A DNA stretch of 64,000 nt from JAPLHP01 sp963720375 (GCA_963720375.1 CAVRFM010000005.1:117564-181563), one strand, 5' to 3'. Numbered from the stretch's first letter, positions 44,543-53,014 are shown. Numbers and translations are program-made. The notes: generated from the letters alone by a model not told the origin.

Positions 44543-45352
44543 CTATCGGATCTCCAGGGGATGTCGCTTCAGAAACCTCATGATCGCATTGTTGACATCC
44601 TCTGCGCCCTCAATGTATAGAAGATGGCGCATGCCATCCATAATCATAAGCTCGGCGTTCGGTATCCTTGAAGCAAGTATCCTCGAAGTCTCCACAGGCT
44701 GTAACCTGCCGTGAGTTCCCGTAATCACCAGGGTGGGAACCTTAATTTCATGCAGCTGATCATAGGTATCGTGGTTGACTATTGCCTCTGCCTGTCTGAC
44801 ATAGGTATGAGGGGGTGAAGTGTACTTGACATAAAGTGAGATGTAATGCTCAATGATGTCCGGATTATTATCAATAAACTTCCGGCTGAAAACGAAGCGG
44901 AGTCGACCTCTAATCCTCTCCTCCGGGGTCTGCTGTGTGTCGAACGAATTGGCTATGAATTCCTGATCAACCGGCACAACGTGCCTGCCACCACAGGATG
45001 TACATGCGAGTATGAGGCTGGCCGTCATCTCCGGATAGCGTAGCGCAAGATGCTGTGCAATCATGCCTCCCATGGAGTGCCCATAGATGTGGGCTTTGCG
45101 GATGCGAAGAGCGTCAAGCAGTCCGGCCGAATCATCCGCCATCATCTCCGTACTGCATGGAGTATCTGGTTTGTCGCTCATGCCGTTGCCCCTGTTGTCT
45201 AAGGCAATGACGCGGTATTCTTCCGCCAAGGCTGGAATCTGACGGAAGAAGTATGCTGTGCTGCTGCCAAGGCCGGGAATAATGACAAGTGGATCGCCAT
45301 TGCCATGGATCTCGTAGTACATGTTGATGTCGCCAACTTTCATTATGGGCAT
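44543..45352 (-). CDS. Alpha/beta-fold hydrolase
   Basis: A 269-residue hydrolase. The oxyanion region is LVIIPGLGSSTAYF, the nucleophile elbow GHSMGG carries the catalytic Ser, and the late His is in MDGMRHLLYIEGAEDV. DNRGNGMSDKP is the usual loop after strand 4. Substrates of such enzymes are esters, lactones or C-C bonds and cannot be predicted. No signal peptide, so probably cytoplasmic. A lone gene; the ATG is at 45352. Confidence 0.85.
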   Translation of the reverse strand: MPIMKVGDINMYYEIHGNGDPLVIIPGLGSSTAYFFRQIPALAEEYRVIALDNRGNGMSDKPDTPCSTEMMADDSAGLLDALRIRKAHIYGHSMGGMIAQHLALRYPEMTASLILACTSCGGRHVVPVDQEFIANSFDTQQTPEERIRGRLRFVFSRKFIDNNPDIIEHYISLYVKYTSPPHTYVRQAEAIVNHDTYDQLHEIKVPTLVITGTHGRLQPVETSRILASRIPNAELMIMDGMRHLLYIEGAEDVNNAIMRFLKRHPLEIR

Positions 45353-45464
45353 CTTCGCCCTCTCCAGTATTCCAGCAATATGTCTATTAGAAGGGTTTAT
45401 ACATGGAAGTGGCCTCGGACGATGTCATAGCTATCTGCCTGCTATTGACATTCAATGCCAGTGG

Positions 45465-45878
45465 TTACTTGAATTCTTCTCTGGATAGTGCCGTAAGTAT
45501 CAGAGCAGCGATACCGAGAAGTGAAAAGGGCAACGCCGCAGCGATGGCTCCGGCAAGTGCTATACCCCAGCTCTTTCTTTGCAGGGCAGAGATGCCTCCA
45601 GCTATCGCCAGTATCCCCAAGACCGCCAGTGGTATGGCGATAGCCAGCAGAATTGCCAAGGCGTCCCCCTCTCCATCCCCGATCAGTACGCCAATAATGA
45701 CTATGGTCAAGACAGAAGCCCCCAGAAGCTTAAGGCTGCCATCTATGATATCGAGAATCCCTGCAACCGTACTGAACCCTCTTTTCTTTGCAGCCGGCCC
45801 CTCGCTGAGTCTAGCCCCGCAACCGGGACAATAGGTGGGATTTCCCGCTGTTTCCTTACCGCATTTTGGGCAGAACAT
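45465..45878 (-). CDS. Zinc-ribbon membrane protein
   Basis: A 137-residue protein with an N-terminal zinc ribbon (MFCPKCGKETAGNPTYCPGC) and then three or four hydrophobic helices (LKLLGASVLTIVIIGVLIGD, LLAIAIPLAVLGILAIAGGI, ALAGAIAAALPFSLLGIAAL). It belongs to the large group of zinc-ribbon plus membrane proteins of unknown role. An R2 repeat supplies TATAAT at 45944-45939 upstream. Confidence 0.75.
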   Translation of the reverse strand: MFCPKCGKETAGNPTYCPGCGARLSEGPAAKKRGFSTVAGILDIIDGSLKLLGASVLTIVIIGVLIGDGEGDALAILLAIAIPLAVLGILAIAGGISALQRKSWGIALAGAIAAALPFSLLGIAALILTALSREEFK

Positions 45879-45938
45879 CGCGTTCCTCCTCTCAAAACCG
45901 GATGCTCTATGCGATCACGTTTAGGATGCGACTGCGCC

Positions 45939-46053
45939 ATTATACCATCCTAACCTCAGGCTGGATAAAAAGGGGCTTGCTGCTAGGACTCCAACAGAAC
46001 AGGAGTACGAGTCTGAAAACAGCCTGAAGTTCTATAAACCGCCGCTGGGGTGA
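45939..46053 (-). repeat. Dispersed repeat R2, copy 5, with promoter for the gene at 45465
   Basis: Minus-strand TATAAT at 45944-45939 and a TTTTAT box 20 nt upstream. The core AGCCTGAAGTTCTATAAACC and CGCTGGGGTGA end close to the stop of the 46061 gene. Confidence 0.7.
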
Positions 46054-46060
46054 GATACTA

Positions 46061-46615
46061 TCATCTGACCAGTTTGTACTCCCACTGGCAGCAGCAATCG
46101 CTGTAGGATGTTCTGGGAGGCAGTTTAATCCCGATGACCTCTATCTTCGTGTTGAAGAAATGTGCCTGGATACCCATGAGCTTCGGCTCTAGCTCTTGAC
46201 ATATCAGCCTCTCCCGTCCTGTTCCCTCTTTTTCGAGAGAGATGAGGGTGGGGCAGTGAGTGATGGTGATTATCCCGTGATTTGGATTCCGGAGGTCCAT
46301 TACGGAGGTATAAATGTGCATCCAGGGGGAAACCTGGAAGTATTTGAAGACGGTGGCTACGTCATCACCGTTGATATTCAACACAGCACTGATTGCCTTC
46401 ATCTCCCAGAGTTGGGCCCTTTCCCACACCTTGACGTCGCAATCAAACGCCTCGTCGTTGCCCCATTTCTTCATAACGGTTAGATACCAGAAGCCATCTA
46501 TCCTGAGCATGTATTCGTTGTAGGTCTTGAGTAGTTCCAACAAGGTCTCTTTATTTAGCTTGTCGTGAGTGAATTTGGGGTCAAACGGGCCGCTATAGTC
46601 TGCTACCTCTGGCAT
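46061..46615 (-). CDS. DUF6125-like hypothetical protein
   Basis: A 184-residue protein. Helical N-terminal half (LNKETLLELLKTYNEYMLRI, DGFWYLTVMKKWG, AFDCDVKVWERAQLWEM) and a C terminus rich in cysteine (SYSDCCCQWEY). The FWYLTV...WGNDEAFDCDVKVWE pattern resembles DUF6125, seen by memory mostly in anaerobic Chloroflexota and other anaerobes; this is a tentative match. An R2 promoter (TATACT at 46649-46644) lies upstream. Confidence 0.7.
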   Translation of the reverse strand: MPEVADYSGPFDPKFTHDKLNKETLLELLKTYNEYMLRIDGFWYLTVMKKWGNDEAFDCDVKVWERAQLWEMKAISAVLNINGDDVATVFKYFQVSPWMHIYTSVMDLRNPNHGIITITHCPTLISLEKEGTGRERLICQELEPKLMGIQAHFFNTKIEVIGIKLPPRTSYSDCCCQWEYKLVR

Positions 46616-46643
46616 GTTGCCCTCCTTTGGCTATACTTGGGAG

Positions 46644-46745
46644 AGTATAACACCACAAGCTGAGTCTGGGTACAAAGGGGGCTTGTGTCAACACACTTAG
46701 GAGTATGCGTTCAAGGTCAGCCGCAAGTTCTACGATGCACCAGTG
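46644..46745 (-). repeat. Dispersed repeat R2, copy 6, with promoter for the gene at 46061
   Basis: Minus-strand TTGTAC (46675-46670) and TATACT (46649-46644). The core here is GTCAGCCGCAAGTTCTACGA near 46715-46735. Confidence 0.65.
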
Positions 46746-46819
46746 GGGTAAGGGTGGAGGTTAAGAGCTTGTCCAAGGTTCTGCAGTGACACTGCAAAGG
46801 GATTTAGGATAAGCCTGGC

Positions 46820-47041
46820 TCAGACGTAGCTATCGTGTACAGTAGTGCCGCTCAAGTGAGATGGTTCCATGACTGAGGGTGCAGTTGGCTTTCTATATAC
46901 ATTCAATCTGAAGTGAGGCTCCTCTTGAGGGAAATCCTTTTCTGCGCCACACTTCTTGCACTTAGCATGGTACAAGCCGTTTCTGGGTAGAGTGTCTATA
47001 ATCCAGTGATGGGCTAGATGTGCAGCACTTTTGGCAGCCAT
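46820..47041 (-). CDS. Small zinc-binding protein of the HHW-KCKKCGAEK type (copy 2)
   Basis: A 73-residue paralogue of the gene at 39499-39678: AHHWIIDTLPRNGLYHAKCK then KCGAEKDFPQEEPHFRLN. Conserved ligands are the His pair and CKKC. The N terminus (MAAKSAAHL) and C terminus differ between copies. An R2 copy gives TATAAT at 47101-47096 upstream. Predicted cytoplasmic; function unknown. Confidence 0.7.
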   Translation of the reverse strand: MAAKSAAHLAHHWIIDTLPRNGLYHAKCKKCGAEKDFPQEEPHFRLNVYRKPTAPSVMEPSHLSGTTVHDSYV

Positions 47042-47095
47042 TTACCCCCAATTACACCTAGAAGTGATTCTCATGGGAGAATCCCCATAAGAGAT

Positions 47096-47154
47096 ATTAT
47101 ACCACAAAACTATCTCGAATACCTTGAAGTTCTATAGGGAGCCGCTGGCGATGA
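47096..47154 (-). repeat. Dispersed repeat R2, copy 7 (short), with -10 box for the gene at 46820
   Basis: Minus-strand TATAAT at 47101-47096. The core CCTTGAAGTTCTATAGGGAG and GCCGCTGG follow within 50 nt, so the middle of the repeat is shortened. Confidence 0.6.
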
Positions 47155-47330
47155 AATCCCTTTGCGAAAACATCGGCTGCACAGAGCTCTCTCGGGTATC
47201 AACCTCCGGTTCCCCGGCTATCCGGCCGACTCTAACGACGGCGGGTCTGGCTTAGCGGGTGGTACAATGTCTGGGGACTGATCAACGTCGTTCCAAATCG
47301 TAACATTCATAATTATAGCTAAGAACAAAT

Positions 47331-48116
47331 ATGGAAAACCTGAGGAAATATGGGAAGTCACCTTTCAACGTAGCAGTCATTCATGGCGGGCCTGGTGCTC
47401 CTGGAGAGATGGCGCCGGTAGCAAAGGAACTTTCCACAACTCACGGTGTTCTAGAACCACTTCAAACAAAATCAACCCTGAAAGGGCAACTCCAGGAACT
47501 GAAGATTGTATTGAAAGAGAACAGCGATCTTCCGGTTATATTGATTGGATACTCCTGGGGGGCCATGCTGAGCTTCATTTTCACTGCCCGGAACCATTCA
47601 TTGGTAAAAAAGCTCATACTTGTTAGCAGTGGCGTGTTCGAAGATAAATATGCAGTGAATATTATGAGGACTCGGTTGAGTCGTCTGACGGAAGAAGAGA
47701 GGGTAACAGTAGCTTCTCTTTTGAAAATTCTAAACGGGCCGGATAGTAAGGATAAGAACAGAATCTTTGCTCAATTTGGTGAGTATATCTCCAGGGCCGA
47801 TTCCTATGACCCCCTGCCTTACAAAAGTGAGGTTATTGGATACCGGTACGATATCTATGAAGGTGTTTGGAAAGATGCCACAGAACTGAGAAGTAGTGGG
47901 AAACTGGTAGCGCTTGGCAAGCAAATCCAATGTCCGGTAGTAGCCATCCACGGGGACTACGACCCCCATCCTCCCGAAGGTATCAGAACCCCGCTATCCG
48001 GTGTAATAAAAGACTTTAGGTTTATTCCTATAGAGAACTGTGGCCATTGTCCCTGGATCGAGCGAACCGCAAGAGACAGATTCTACGCCATCCTCAAAGA
48101 GGAATTGCGTGGCTGA
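47331..48116 (+). CDS. Alpha/beta-fold hydrolase (second)
   Basis: A 261-residue hydrolase. HGGPGAPGEMAPVAKEL is the oxyanion/HGGPG motif as in proline iminopeptidase-like enzymes; the nucleophile elbow is GYSWGAM; the late acid and His are in AIHGDYDPHPPEG and ENCGHCPWIE. No signal peptide. Not closely like the hydrolase at 44543. No good Shine-Dalgarno was seen, so the start is likely but not certain. Confidence 0.82.
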   Translation: MENLRKYGKSPFNVAVIHGGPGAPGEMAPVAKELSTTHGVLEPLQTKSTLKGQLQELKIVLKENSDLPVILIGYSWGAMLSFIFTARNHSLVKKLILVSSGVFEDKYAVNIMRTRLSRLTEEERVTVASLLKILNGPDSKDKNRIFAQFGEYISRADSYDPLPYKSEVIGYRYDIYEGVWKDATELRSSGKLVALGKQIQCPVVAIHGDYDPHPPEGIRTPLSGVIKDFRFIPIENCGHCPWIERTARDRFYAILKEELRG

Positions 48117-48148
48117 AATCCTAGGCTGCCTCAGCGGCGGGTAGTGTT

Positions 48149-48757
48149 TCAGGCGCGTCTCACTGTCACTATTACAAGAGGCATTCTCCTGGTATGACCT
48201 CTCTTTTCTTCGTGAAGGTGATTTCTGCTCAACAGTGAATCCAGTCCACCCTGCTTGATATAATCTCTGAAATATCTGAAATGATCCTTTCCCGCCATTA
48301 GCTCTGCAGCTTTGACAAAATAGCCGTATGCATTTTGCGGATAAGGCACCATGTAATCTACGAAAACCAGAACACCGTCTTTCTTTACCACCCTCTGCAT
48401 CTCAGAAATGATTCTATCTCTCGCTGCTTCTTCCTTTTCGTGCAGTGCCATGGAGATGGAAGCGTAGTCAAAGAATTCATCCTGGAACGGCAAATCCAGA
48501 GCGCTTGCTCTTTGAAAGGATGCATTCGGCAAACGTTGCTTTATCCTGCTCTTTTCAGCGAATTCTATCATGCGGGGGTCCAGGTCGATTCCGGACGAAA
48601 TGATACCCAGTCTTGCATAATGAAATGTCTGGGCACCTGTGCCGCAGCAAACATCCAATACTCTGTCGCCTGATTTCATTCCGGAAAAATCGGGAACATA
48701 TATCCTGATGCCCTGCAACACACGGTCGATCAACATTGAATATAAGAGAGCATACAT
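48149..48757 (-). CDS. Class I SAM-dependent methyltransferase
   Basis: A 202-residue methyltransferase. Motif I is VLDVCCGTGAQTFHYARLG, with GIDLDPRMIEFAEKS next and the DLPFQDEFFDYASISMALHE post-motif region. It resembles the small-molecule methyltransferases of the UbiE/Methyltransf_11 type. It converges with the hydrolase at 47331 with only 32 nt between stops. Substrate unknown. Confidence 0.85.
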   Translation of the reverse strand: MYALLYSMLIDRVLQGIRIYVPDFSGMKSGDRVLDVCCGTGAQTFHYARLGIISSGIDLDPRMIEFAEKSRIKQRLPNASFQRASALDLPFQDEFFDYASISMALHEKEEAARDRIISEMQRVVKKDGVLVFVDYMVPYPQNAYGYFVKAAELMAGKDHFRYFRDYIKQGGLDSLLSRNHLHEEKRGHTRRMPLVIVTVRRA

Positions 48758-48874
48758 GGCCTTGGATAGTATACCCTGTCAATGTACTACTCCCAAGGGT
48801 TCTGTTGCAACATGGTGGACTACCACAAAACATAGGGCTAGAATGCTCCTATCCTTCGTGGTAGGGGTGAAGAT

Positions 48875-49447
48875 ATGTCTTCAAGTTGGTTCAGGCGCAT
48901 TACTCCCACAGGCGTTCTTACTTTGCTCAGTTACGGAGTGCCAGCCGTGCTTCACGTAACATTCAGGTGGGGCATTGCCTTTATAACTGTCGCCATTATT
49001 TGGGGCATTGCCGCATTTGTGACTTGGGAACCAATCAGAAAACGGCTACACATTGAGAATCTGGCATTCGTGCGTGTCGCAGACTGGTTTGACGCAAAGG
49101 GTCTTCGAGTTCACTACATATCGAGCCGATGGATTGAAGCGCCAAAGGAGTTGGTAATAGAGGCTTCGTTCAGATGCAACAGCGGGGATATGGATGTGAA
49201 GGATATCGAGTTGAGAGTGGGGAGAATGCGTGTGCCCTACAAAGACATATCAACGTTGGGAGCGCCGACTTTCAGATTACCGATGGTTGTGGGCAAAGAA
49301 CAAACATACTATGTCTCATTCTTAATTCCTGATAAGTTGCAGGGCAAAAATCATACGATGCGTCTAGTCGTAACAGCAGGGGGCAAGAGGTACTTATCAG
49401 AGCCAGACTACTTGAACTTAGATTACAGTGGCATCTTCAAAAGATGA
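48875..49447 (+). CDS. Hypothetical membrane-anchored protein
   Basis: A 190-residue protein with two close hydrophobic N-terminal helices (VLTLLSYGVPAVLHVTF and IAFITVAIIWGIAAFVTW) and then a beta-rich domain (VIEASFRCNSGDMDVKDIEL, YYVSFLIPDKLQGKNHTMRL). No family recognised. It lies just upstream of a transposase. Confidence 0.6.
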   Translation: MSSSWFRRITPTGVLTLLSYGVPAVLHVTFRWGIAFITVAIIWGIAAFVTWEPIRKRLHIENLAFVRVADWFDAKGLRVHYISSRWIEAPKELVIEASFRCNSGDMDVKDIELRVGRMRVPYKDISTLGAPTFRLPMVVGKEQTYYVSFLIPDKLQGKNHTMRLVVTAGGKRYLSEPDYLNLDYSGIFKR

Positions 49448-49469
49448 CATGAGAACTACTGTGTTTTAT

Positions 49470-49500
49470 TCTGTAGCCATTCTTGCGGGGAGGCTACAGA
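49470..49500 (+). promoter_or_regulatory. Hairpin covering the transposase ribosome binding site
   Basis: TCTGTAGCC and GGCTACAGA form a perfect 9-bp stem. The GGGGAGG ribosome binding site of the transposase overlaps the loop and 3' arm, ending 1 nt before the ATG at 49502. It may limit transposase translation. Confidence 0.55.
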
Positions 49501-49501
49501 G

Positions 49502-50515
49502 ATGGACAAATACATACTGAGGAGAAACAGGGAAATGGAAACGATAGTCCACAAACTGAGTAAAGAACCGCCAACAGCGCCTAGCGTAGTCTCTGTCTGT
49601 CAGGGTGTGGCGCACATGGAGAAGGCGCACTTCACCGAGCCGCAAGCGATAGCCTGTAAGTGGTGTGGCAGCACGGACGTGATGAAGTACGGCATACGCA
49701 AAGGCGTGCAGAACTACATCTGCCATTCATGCGGACGGAAGTTTACCGAGAAGGACGCACCTTACCACATGCAGACTCCTGCGGAGCAAGTGGCGGCTGC
49801 GCTCAACATGTTCTATGATGGGATGTCCGTTCAGGCTATCGCTAGGCATCTCAAAGAGACGCACAACAACGCTGTAAACGCCTCGACAATCTATAGGTGG
49901 GTTCTCCGCTACACGTTCCTAGCCATGAACACTCTGGACTCACTGAAGCCCACAGTCTCCAGCGTTTGGGTTGTGGATGAGACTGTTATCAAGGTCGGAG
50001 GTCATAATCTCTGGTTCTGGGACATCATAGACGAAAAGACGAGGTTCTTGCTGGCCTCTCACCTATCCAGAACCCGAACCACGCTGGACGCTGCCACGAT
50101 AATGCGGAGGGCTTGGCAAAAAGCGGGCAAGCCTCCGAAGGTTATCATCTCGGATAAGCTGGCAGCGTATATTGACGGGATAGAGCTTGTGTTCGGCGCG
50201 CATGCCCATCACGTTCAATCACAAGGATTCTCCGAGGACATCAACACGAATCTTATTGAACGCTTCCACGGCACGATTAAGGCTAGGACTAAGGTTCTCC
50301 GAGCATTCAAGACTAAAGAGACGGCAGAGCACATACTGGACGGGTTCTTGATACACTACAACTTTTTCCGCCCTCACATGAGCCTGAGTAACAGGACACC
50401 TGCCGAGGTTGCCCAGATCAAAGCTCCAGTGACTAACTGGACGGAGCTTGTGAAGTCCCAGAAAACGTCTTTACAGACGACCACACTAAGGCAGAAGAAC
50501 GAGTGGGGATTCTAG
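49502..50515 (+). CDS. IS6/IS240-type DDE transposase
   Basis: A 337-residue transposase. An N-terminal zinc finger (CKWCGSTDVMKYGIRKGVQN, CHSCGRKF) and helix-turn-helix (MSVQAIARHLKETHNN) precede the DDE core: Asp in VWVVDETVIKVGG, Asp in VIISDKLAAY and Glu in NLIERFHGTIKARTKVLRAF. FLIHYNFFRPHMSL is the typical end. Inverted repeats of the element were not found by eye. Together with the second transposase at 57067 it marks this part of the window as mobile. A 58-residue ORF follows. Confidence 0.88.
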   Translation: MDKYILRRNREMETIVHKLSKEPPTAPSVVSVCQGVAHMEKAHFTEPQAIACKWCGSTDVMKYGIRKGVQNYICHSCGRKFTEKDAPYHMQTPAEQVAAALNMFYDGMSVQAIARHLKETHNNAVNASTIYRWVLRYTFLAMNTLDSLKPTVSSVWVVDETVIKVGGHNLWFWDIIDEKTRFLLASHLSRTRTTLDAATIMRRAWQKAGKPPKVIISDKLAAYIDGIELVFGAHAHHVQSQGFSEDINTNLIERFHGTIKARTKVLRAFKTKETAEHILDGFLIHYNFFRPHMSLSNRTPAEVAQIKAPVTNWTELVKSQKTSLQTTTLRQKNEWGF

Positions 50516-50525
50516 GAGGGAATGA

Positions 50526-50702
50526 ATGGGTAGTAACACTCTGCAATCATTTGAAGAAATAGCTCAGGGACTATCTCAGAAATATGGTGTTCCTTACGAA
50601 GTCGTAGAGGCTATGCTTCACGATTGGATGAATACACTTTATCTGTCAGTGACAGGGAGAGAAGCCTATGATCCGAGATCAGCGGGAACAGGCCAGTTTT
50701 AG
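50526..50702 (+). CDS. Small hypothetical protein downstream of the transposase
   Basis: A 58-residue protein starting with ATG 8 nt after GGAGGGA, 10 nt after the transposase stop. It reads SFEEIAQGLSQKYGVPYEVV then LHDWMNTLYLSVTG: helical and acidic. It overlaps the end of the convergent gene at 50679 by 24 nt. It may be a passenger or regulator of the insertion sequence; no function known. Confidence 0.5.
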   Translation: MGSNTLQSFEEIAQGLSQKYGVPYEVVEAMLHDWMNTLYLSVTGREAYDPRSAGTGQF

Positions 50703-51002
50703 CTCTTTGACCATCTTTTCTACCTTAGCGAGCCTTTCGTGTGTCTCGTTTAGCTCAATGCCAATTTGGGTTATTCCCCCCATGACAAATACCATGAATA
50801 AAGCCTGTGTCTTATTAGCATCGATACTATCGGGATCATCAAGGTTTATCGAACTGATGGCAGGACTAACAGCCTTAGCGATAGCATCACTGATTGCTTC
50901 CCAATTTGCCCTCTTCTTTGATAGCTCAGTTTTGACTACCTCAAAAGCATCTTGTAATGCCGTACTGGAAGTCTGGAATCCTGCCTTTTTCGCTTGTGAC
51001 AT
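50679..51002 (-). CDS. Small hypothetical helical protein
   Basis: A 107-residue protein. The ATG at 51002 has GGGGG about 6 nt upstream and is preferred over the GTG at 51008. Helical throughout (ALQDAFEVVKTELSKKRANW, ISDAIAKAVSPAI), with a short hydrophobic stretch (QALFMVFVMGGITQIGIEL) and a C-terminal helix (HERLAKVEKMVKELKLACS) that looks coiled-coil. Not recognised. It converges with the transposase-linked small ORF. Confidence 0.55.
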   Translation of the reverse strand: MSQAKKAGFQTSSTALQDAFEVVKTELSKKRANWEAISDAIAKAVSPAISSINLDDPDSIDANKTQALFMVFVMGGITQIGIELNETHERLAKVEKMVKELKLACSR

Positions 51003-51093
51003 ACACACCCCCTTTAAGAGTCAACGTGATAGGGAGTATAAGCGTGACTACACCTAAATGCAAGAGAACCCTCCCAAGGGAGAAAACAATAAT

Positions 51094-51128
51094 AAACAAG
51101 GCTGAGCAAATTTCGCTCAGCCTTGTTT
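51094..51128 (-). terminator. Rho-independent terminator of the secreted-protein gene
   Basis: A 14-bp perfect stem (AAACAAGGCTGAGC / GCTCAGCCTTGTTT), 7-nt loop and, on the minus strand, a T-rich tail (ATTATTGTTTTC). It lies 25 nt after the gene's stop. Confidence 0.85.
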
Positions 51129-51152
51129 ACCTCTTGTGTTGGCCTGTAGCCG

Positions 51153-51701
51153 CTATCCCGGCGGCTGGCTGCCGCCATCGTAGCCACGATGAACCTGCAG
51201 GTTCCCAATATCAATAGTCCGCATCTCTGGGGCAAAACTGCCGCTCATAACCACAGCTGCAGCTGTATCTCCATCACTGTACCATTCCCAGCCTATTTGG
51301 TCGTTATTAGCTCCAGGTTCACCGACGTCTATCACCTTCACAACGAGCCACTGGCCTTCATGTTCGCCAGCACTGTCGTAGGTGCATTGTGCGGCAATCC
51401 AGGCTATGTTGTCCCGAACATTCACATACTCCACATCGCAGCGCTGCATTCTGTCGCCTGCCGGGTCTGACGTTGTCCACTGTTGGATATTACCTCTGCC
51501 ATAACCATCTCCCGTTGCCTGAGCAACGAAGGTATCATGGACCAGGAATATGCCAGTATCAGCAATACCTTCGTAATACCCCACACCTCCTGTGGCCTTT
51601 GCCGCAGGACCTGCCGTATCAGGCTTTGCAGCCAGCACCACCCCAGCGCTGAATGTCAGCACCAGCACTGCTACCACAGCTATCAATACTAACTTCTTCA
51701 T
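51153..51701 (-). CDS. Secreted hypothetical protein
   Basis: A 182-residue protein with an N-terminal signal peptide (MKKLVLIAVVAVLVLTFSAG, then VVLAAKP) and a beta-rich mature part (IADTGIFLVHDTFVAQATGD, WIAAQCTYDSAGEHEGQWLV, IDVGEPGANNDQIGWEWYSD). An N- and C-terminal glycine-rich region flank it. A truncated paralogue of its C-terminal 80 or so residues lies at 52665-52919. The fold and function are unknown. A strong terminator follows. Confidence 0.75.
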   Translation of the reverse strand: MKKLVLIAVVAVLVLTFSAGVVLAAKPDTAGPAAKATGGVGYYEGIADTGIFLVHDTFVAQATGDGYGRGNIQQWTTSDPAGDRMQRCDVEYVNVRDNIAWIAAQCTYDSAGEHEGQWLVVKVIDVGEPGANNDQIGWEWYSDGDTAAAVVMSGSFAPEMRTIDIGNLQVHRGYDGGSQPPG

Positions 51702-51748
51702 CCGTTTGTTGCCTCCTCTATTTCAGAGTTATCCACACCTTGTCGTCC

Positions 51749-51986
51749 TCATCGACCCTTCGCTAGCTGTGCAGGGCTAGCAAAGCAGGGCGTACCGATG
51801 ATCCCTTGGCACTTTGGGCAGGGGACAAATCCCTTTAATTCTTGCCCGCATGTATTACATGGCTCGATAACAACCCAAGATACGTTACGCAATTCACCAG
51901 TGCCTTTGCACCGCGGGCATACCACGGAAGCCCCTTCCACTGCAGCGAGGGCAAGCCTCTGTGTTGCTTTCTGCTTTCGACACCAT
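51749..51986 (-). pseudogene. DnaJ-type zinc-finger protein, frameshifted
   Basis: The ATG at 51986 opens SKAESNTEACPRCSGRGF; another frame continues ASVVCPRCKGTGEL with CNTCGQELKG and CPKCQGIIGTPC to the stop at 51749. Joined, they make a normal four-motif CxxCxGxG-type zinc finger of about 78 residues. The break lies in a GGGG run near 51932. One-base error is the simplest explanation. The family often helps protein folding or binds nucleic acid. The gene has a good promoter at 52177-52205. Confidence 0.6.
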
Positions 51987-52176
51987 GTCACACCCCGCTT
52001 GTGAGAGTCGACCACACCCAAAAAAGAAAAATGGCTCTCTGGCTGAGCAACGCCAAAGAGCCACCTTGACCAACTAGTCTGGCTAGAGCGGCAGCCCAAC
52101 CATCCCTCTCGGACTTGTGGCTTTGCGTCCCTGCATTCCTGCAGGTTTACCCTTTTCGCTTTAAAACCTGGTCTGT

Positions 52177-52205
52177 TTTATATCACAAATTGGTGATTAT
52201 GTCAA
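52177..52205 (-). promoter_or_regulatory. Sigma70-type promoter
   Basis: Minus-strand TTGACA (52205-52200), 17 nt, TATAAA (52182-52177). Points toward the zinc-finger gene at 51749, leaving a leader of about 185 nt with a TGGCTCT/AGAGCCA hairpin near 52031-52062. Confidence 0.65.
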
Positions 52206-52208
52206 ACC

Positions 52209-52307
52209 CGTCATGACTGCTCCGTACCGGGGCAATATGGAGGTAAATTGCATGGTGGAAGGTTTGTATACATGGGGCTGAAGTTCTGCAGGGTGTCGCT
52301 GGGGTGA
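52209..52307 (-). repeat. Dispersed repeat R2, variant b, copy 8
   Basis: Contains TGCTCCGTACCGGGGCAATA, GCATGGTGGAAGGTTTG and the R2 core variant GCTGAAGTTCTGCAGGGTGT. It shares about 90 nt with copy 9 at 52922-53014. Confidence 0.65.
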
Positions 52308-52608
52308 TAGTGCTATGTTTGCGATTGGATCTGCTTTTTCCTTTCCTCCTTCCACCAGACGATGAGATGAAGGACGCCGCCTAAAAGGAATGGAGCGGCA
52401 AGCGCAAGAAGAAACGGATAGATGGTCCAGAACTCATACTCGCTCGCTGGGCGCTCATTGAAAAACATGTATGCAACCAACACGTATATAAGCCATGCAA
52501 CAGTCGGCAGAATGATGAGTATACCGCCTAGCAGATGCCAACGCCAGGCAATTATGGCAACCAGGAGTGTGAGGCCAATGCCATATATACAAGGGGAAAA
52601 ACAACATA

Positions 52609-52641
52609 AACAAAGGTGAGCGAATTTCGCTCACCTTTGTT
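52609..52641 (-). terminator. Terminator after the truncated secreted-protein copy
   Basis: A 16-bp near-perfect palindrome (AACAAAGGTGAGCGAA / TTCGCTCACCTTTGTT). It is homologous in position to the terminator at 51094-51128, with paired changes on both arms that keep the stem. Confidence 0.75.
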
Positions 52642-52664
52642 AACTCCTTGTTGGCCTGTAGCTG

Positions 52665-52919
52665 CTATCCCGGCTGGCCGCCGCCATCGTAGCCATTATG
52701 AACCTGCAGGTTCCCGATATCAATAGTCCGCATCTGTTGGTCGAAACTACCACTGTTAACCATAGCTGCAGCGGCACCTTCATTACTGCACAATTCCCAG
52801 CCTATTTGGTCATTGTTGGCTCCAGGTTCACCGACGTCTATCACCTTCACAACGAACCACTGGCCTTCATCTATGCCAGCACTGTCGTAGGTGCATTGTG
52901 CGGCAATCCAGGCTGTGTT
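52665..52919 (-). pseudogene. Truncated paralogue of the secreted protein at 51153
   Basis: Shares WIAAQCTYDSAG, VVKVIDVGEPGANNDQIGWE and MRTIDIGNLQVH with the C-terminal half of the 51153-51701 protein. The N-terminal half and signal peptide are replaced by R2 variant sequence (copy 9). The frame extends upstream through the repeat to 53063 but without sense. It lies inside the broken membrane-protein gene. Confidence 0.75.
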
Positions 52920-52921
52920 GT

Positions 52922-53014
52922 CATGCCTGCTCCGTACCGGGGCAATATGGAGGTAGGTTGCATGGTGGAAGGTTTGTGTACATGGGTCTGAGTTCTGCAG
53001 GATGTCGCTGGAAA
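52922..53014 (-). repeat. Dispersed repeat R2, variant b, copy 9
   Basis: Same 90-nt block as copy 8 (TGCTCCGTACCGGGGCAATA, GCATGGTGGAAGGTTTG, TCTGAGTTCTGCAGGATGTC), placed exactly at the joint between the membrane-protein N-terminal piece and the truncated secreted-protein copy. Confidence 0.65.
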
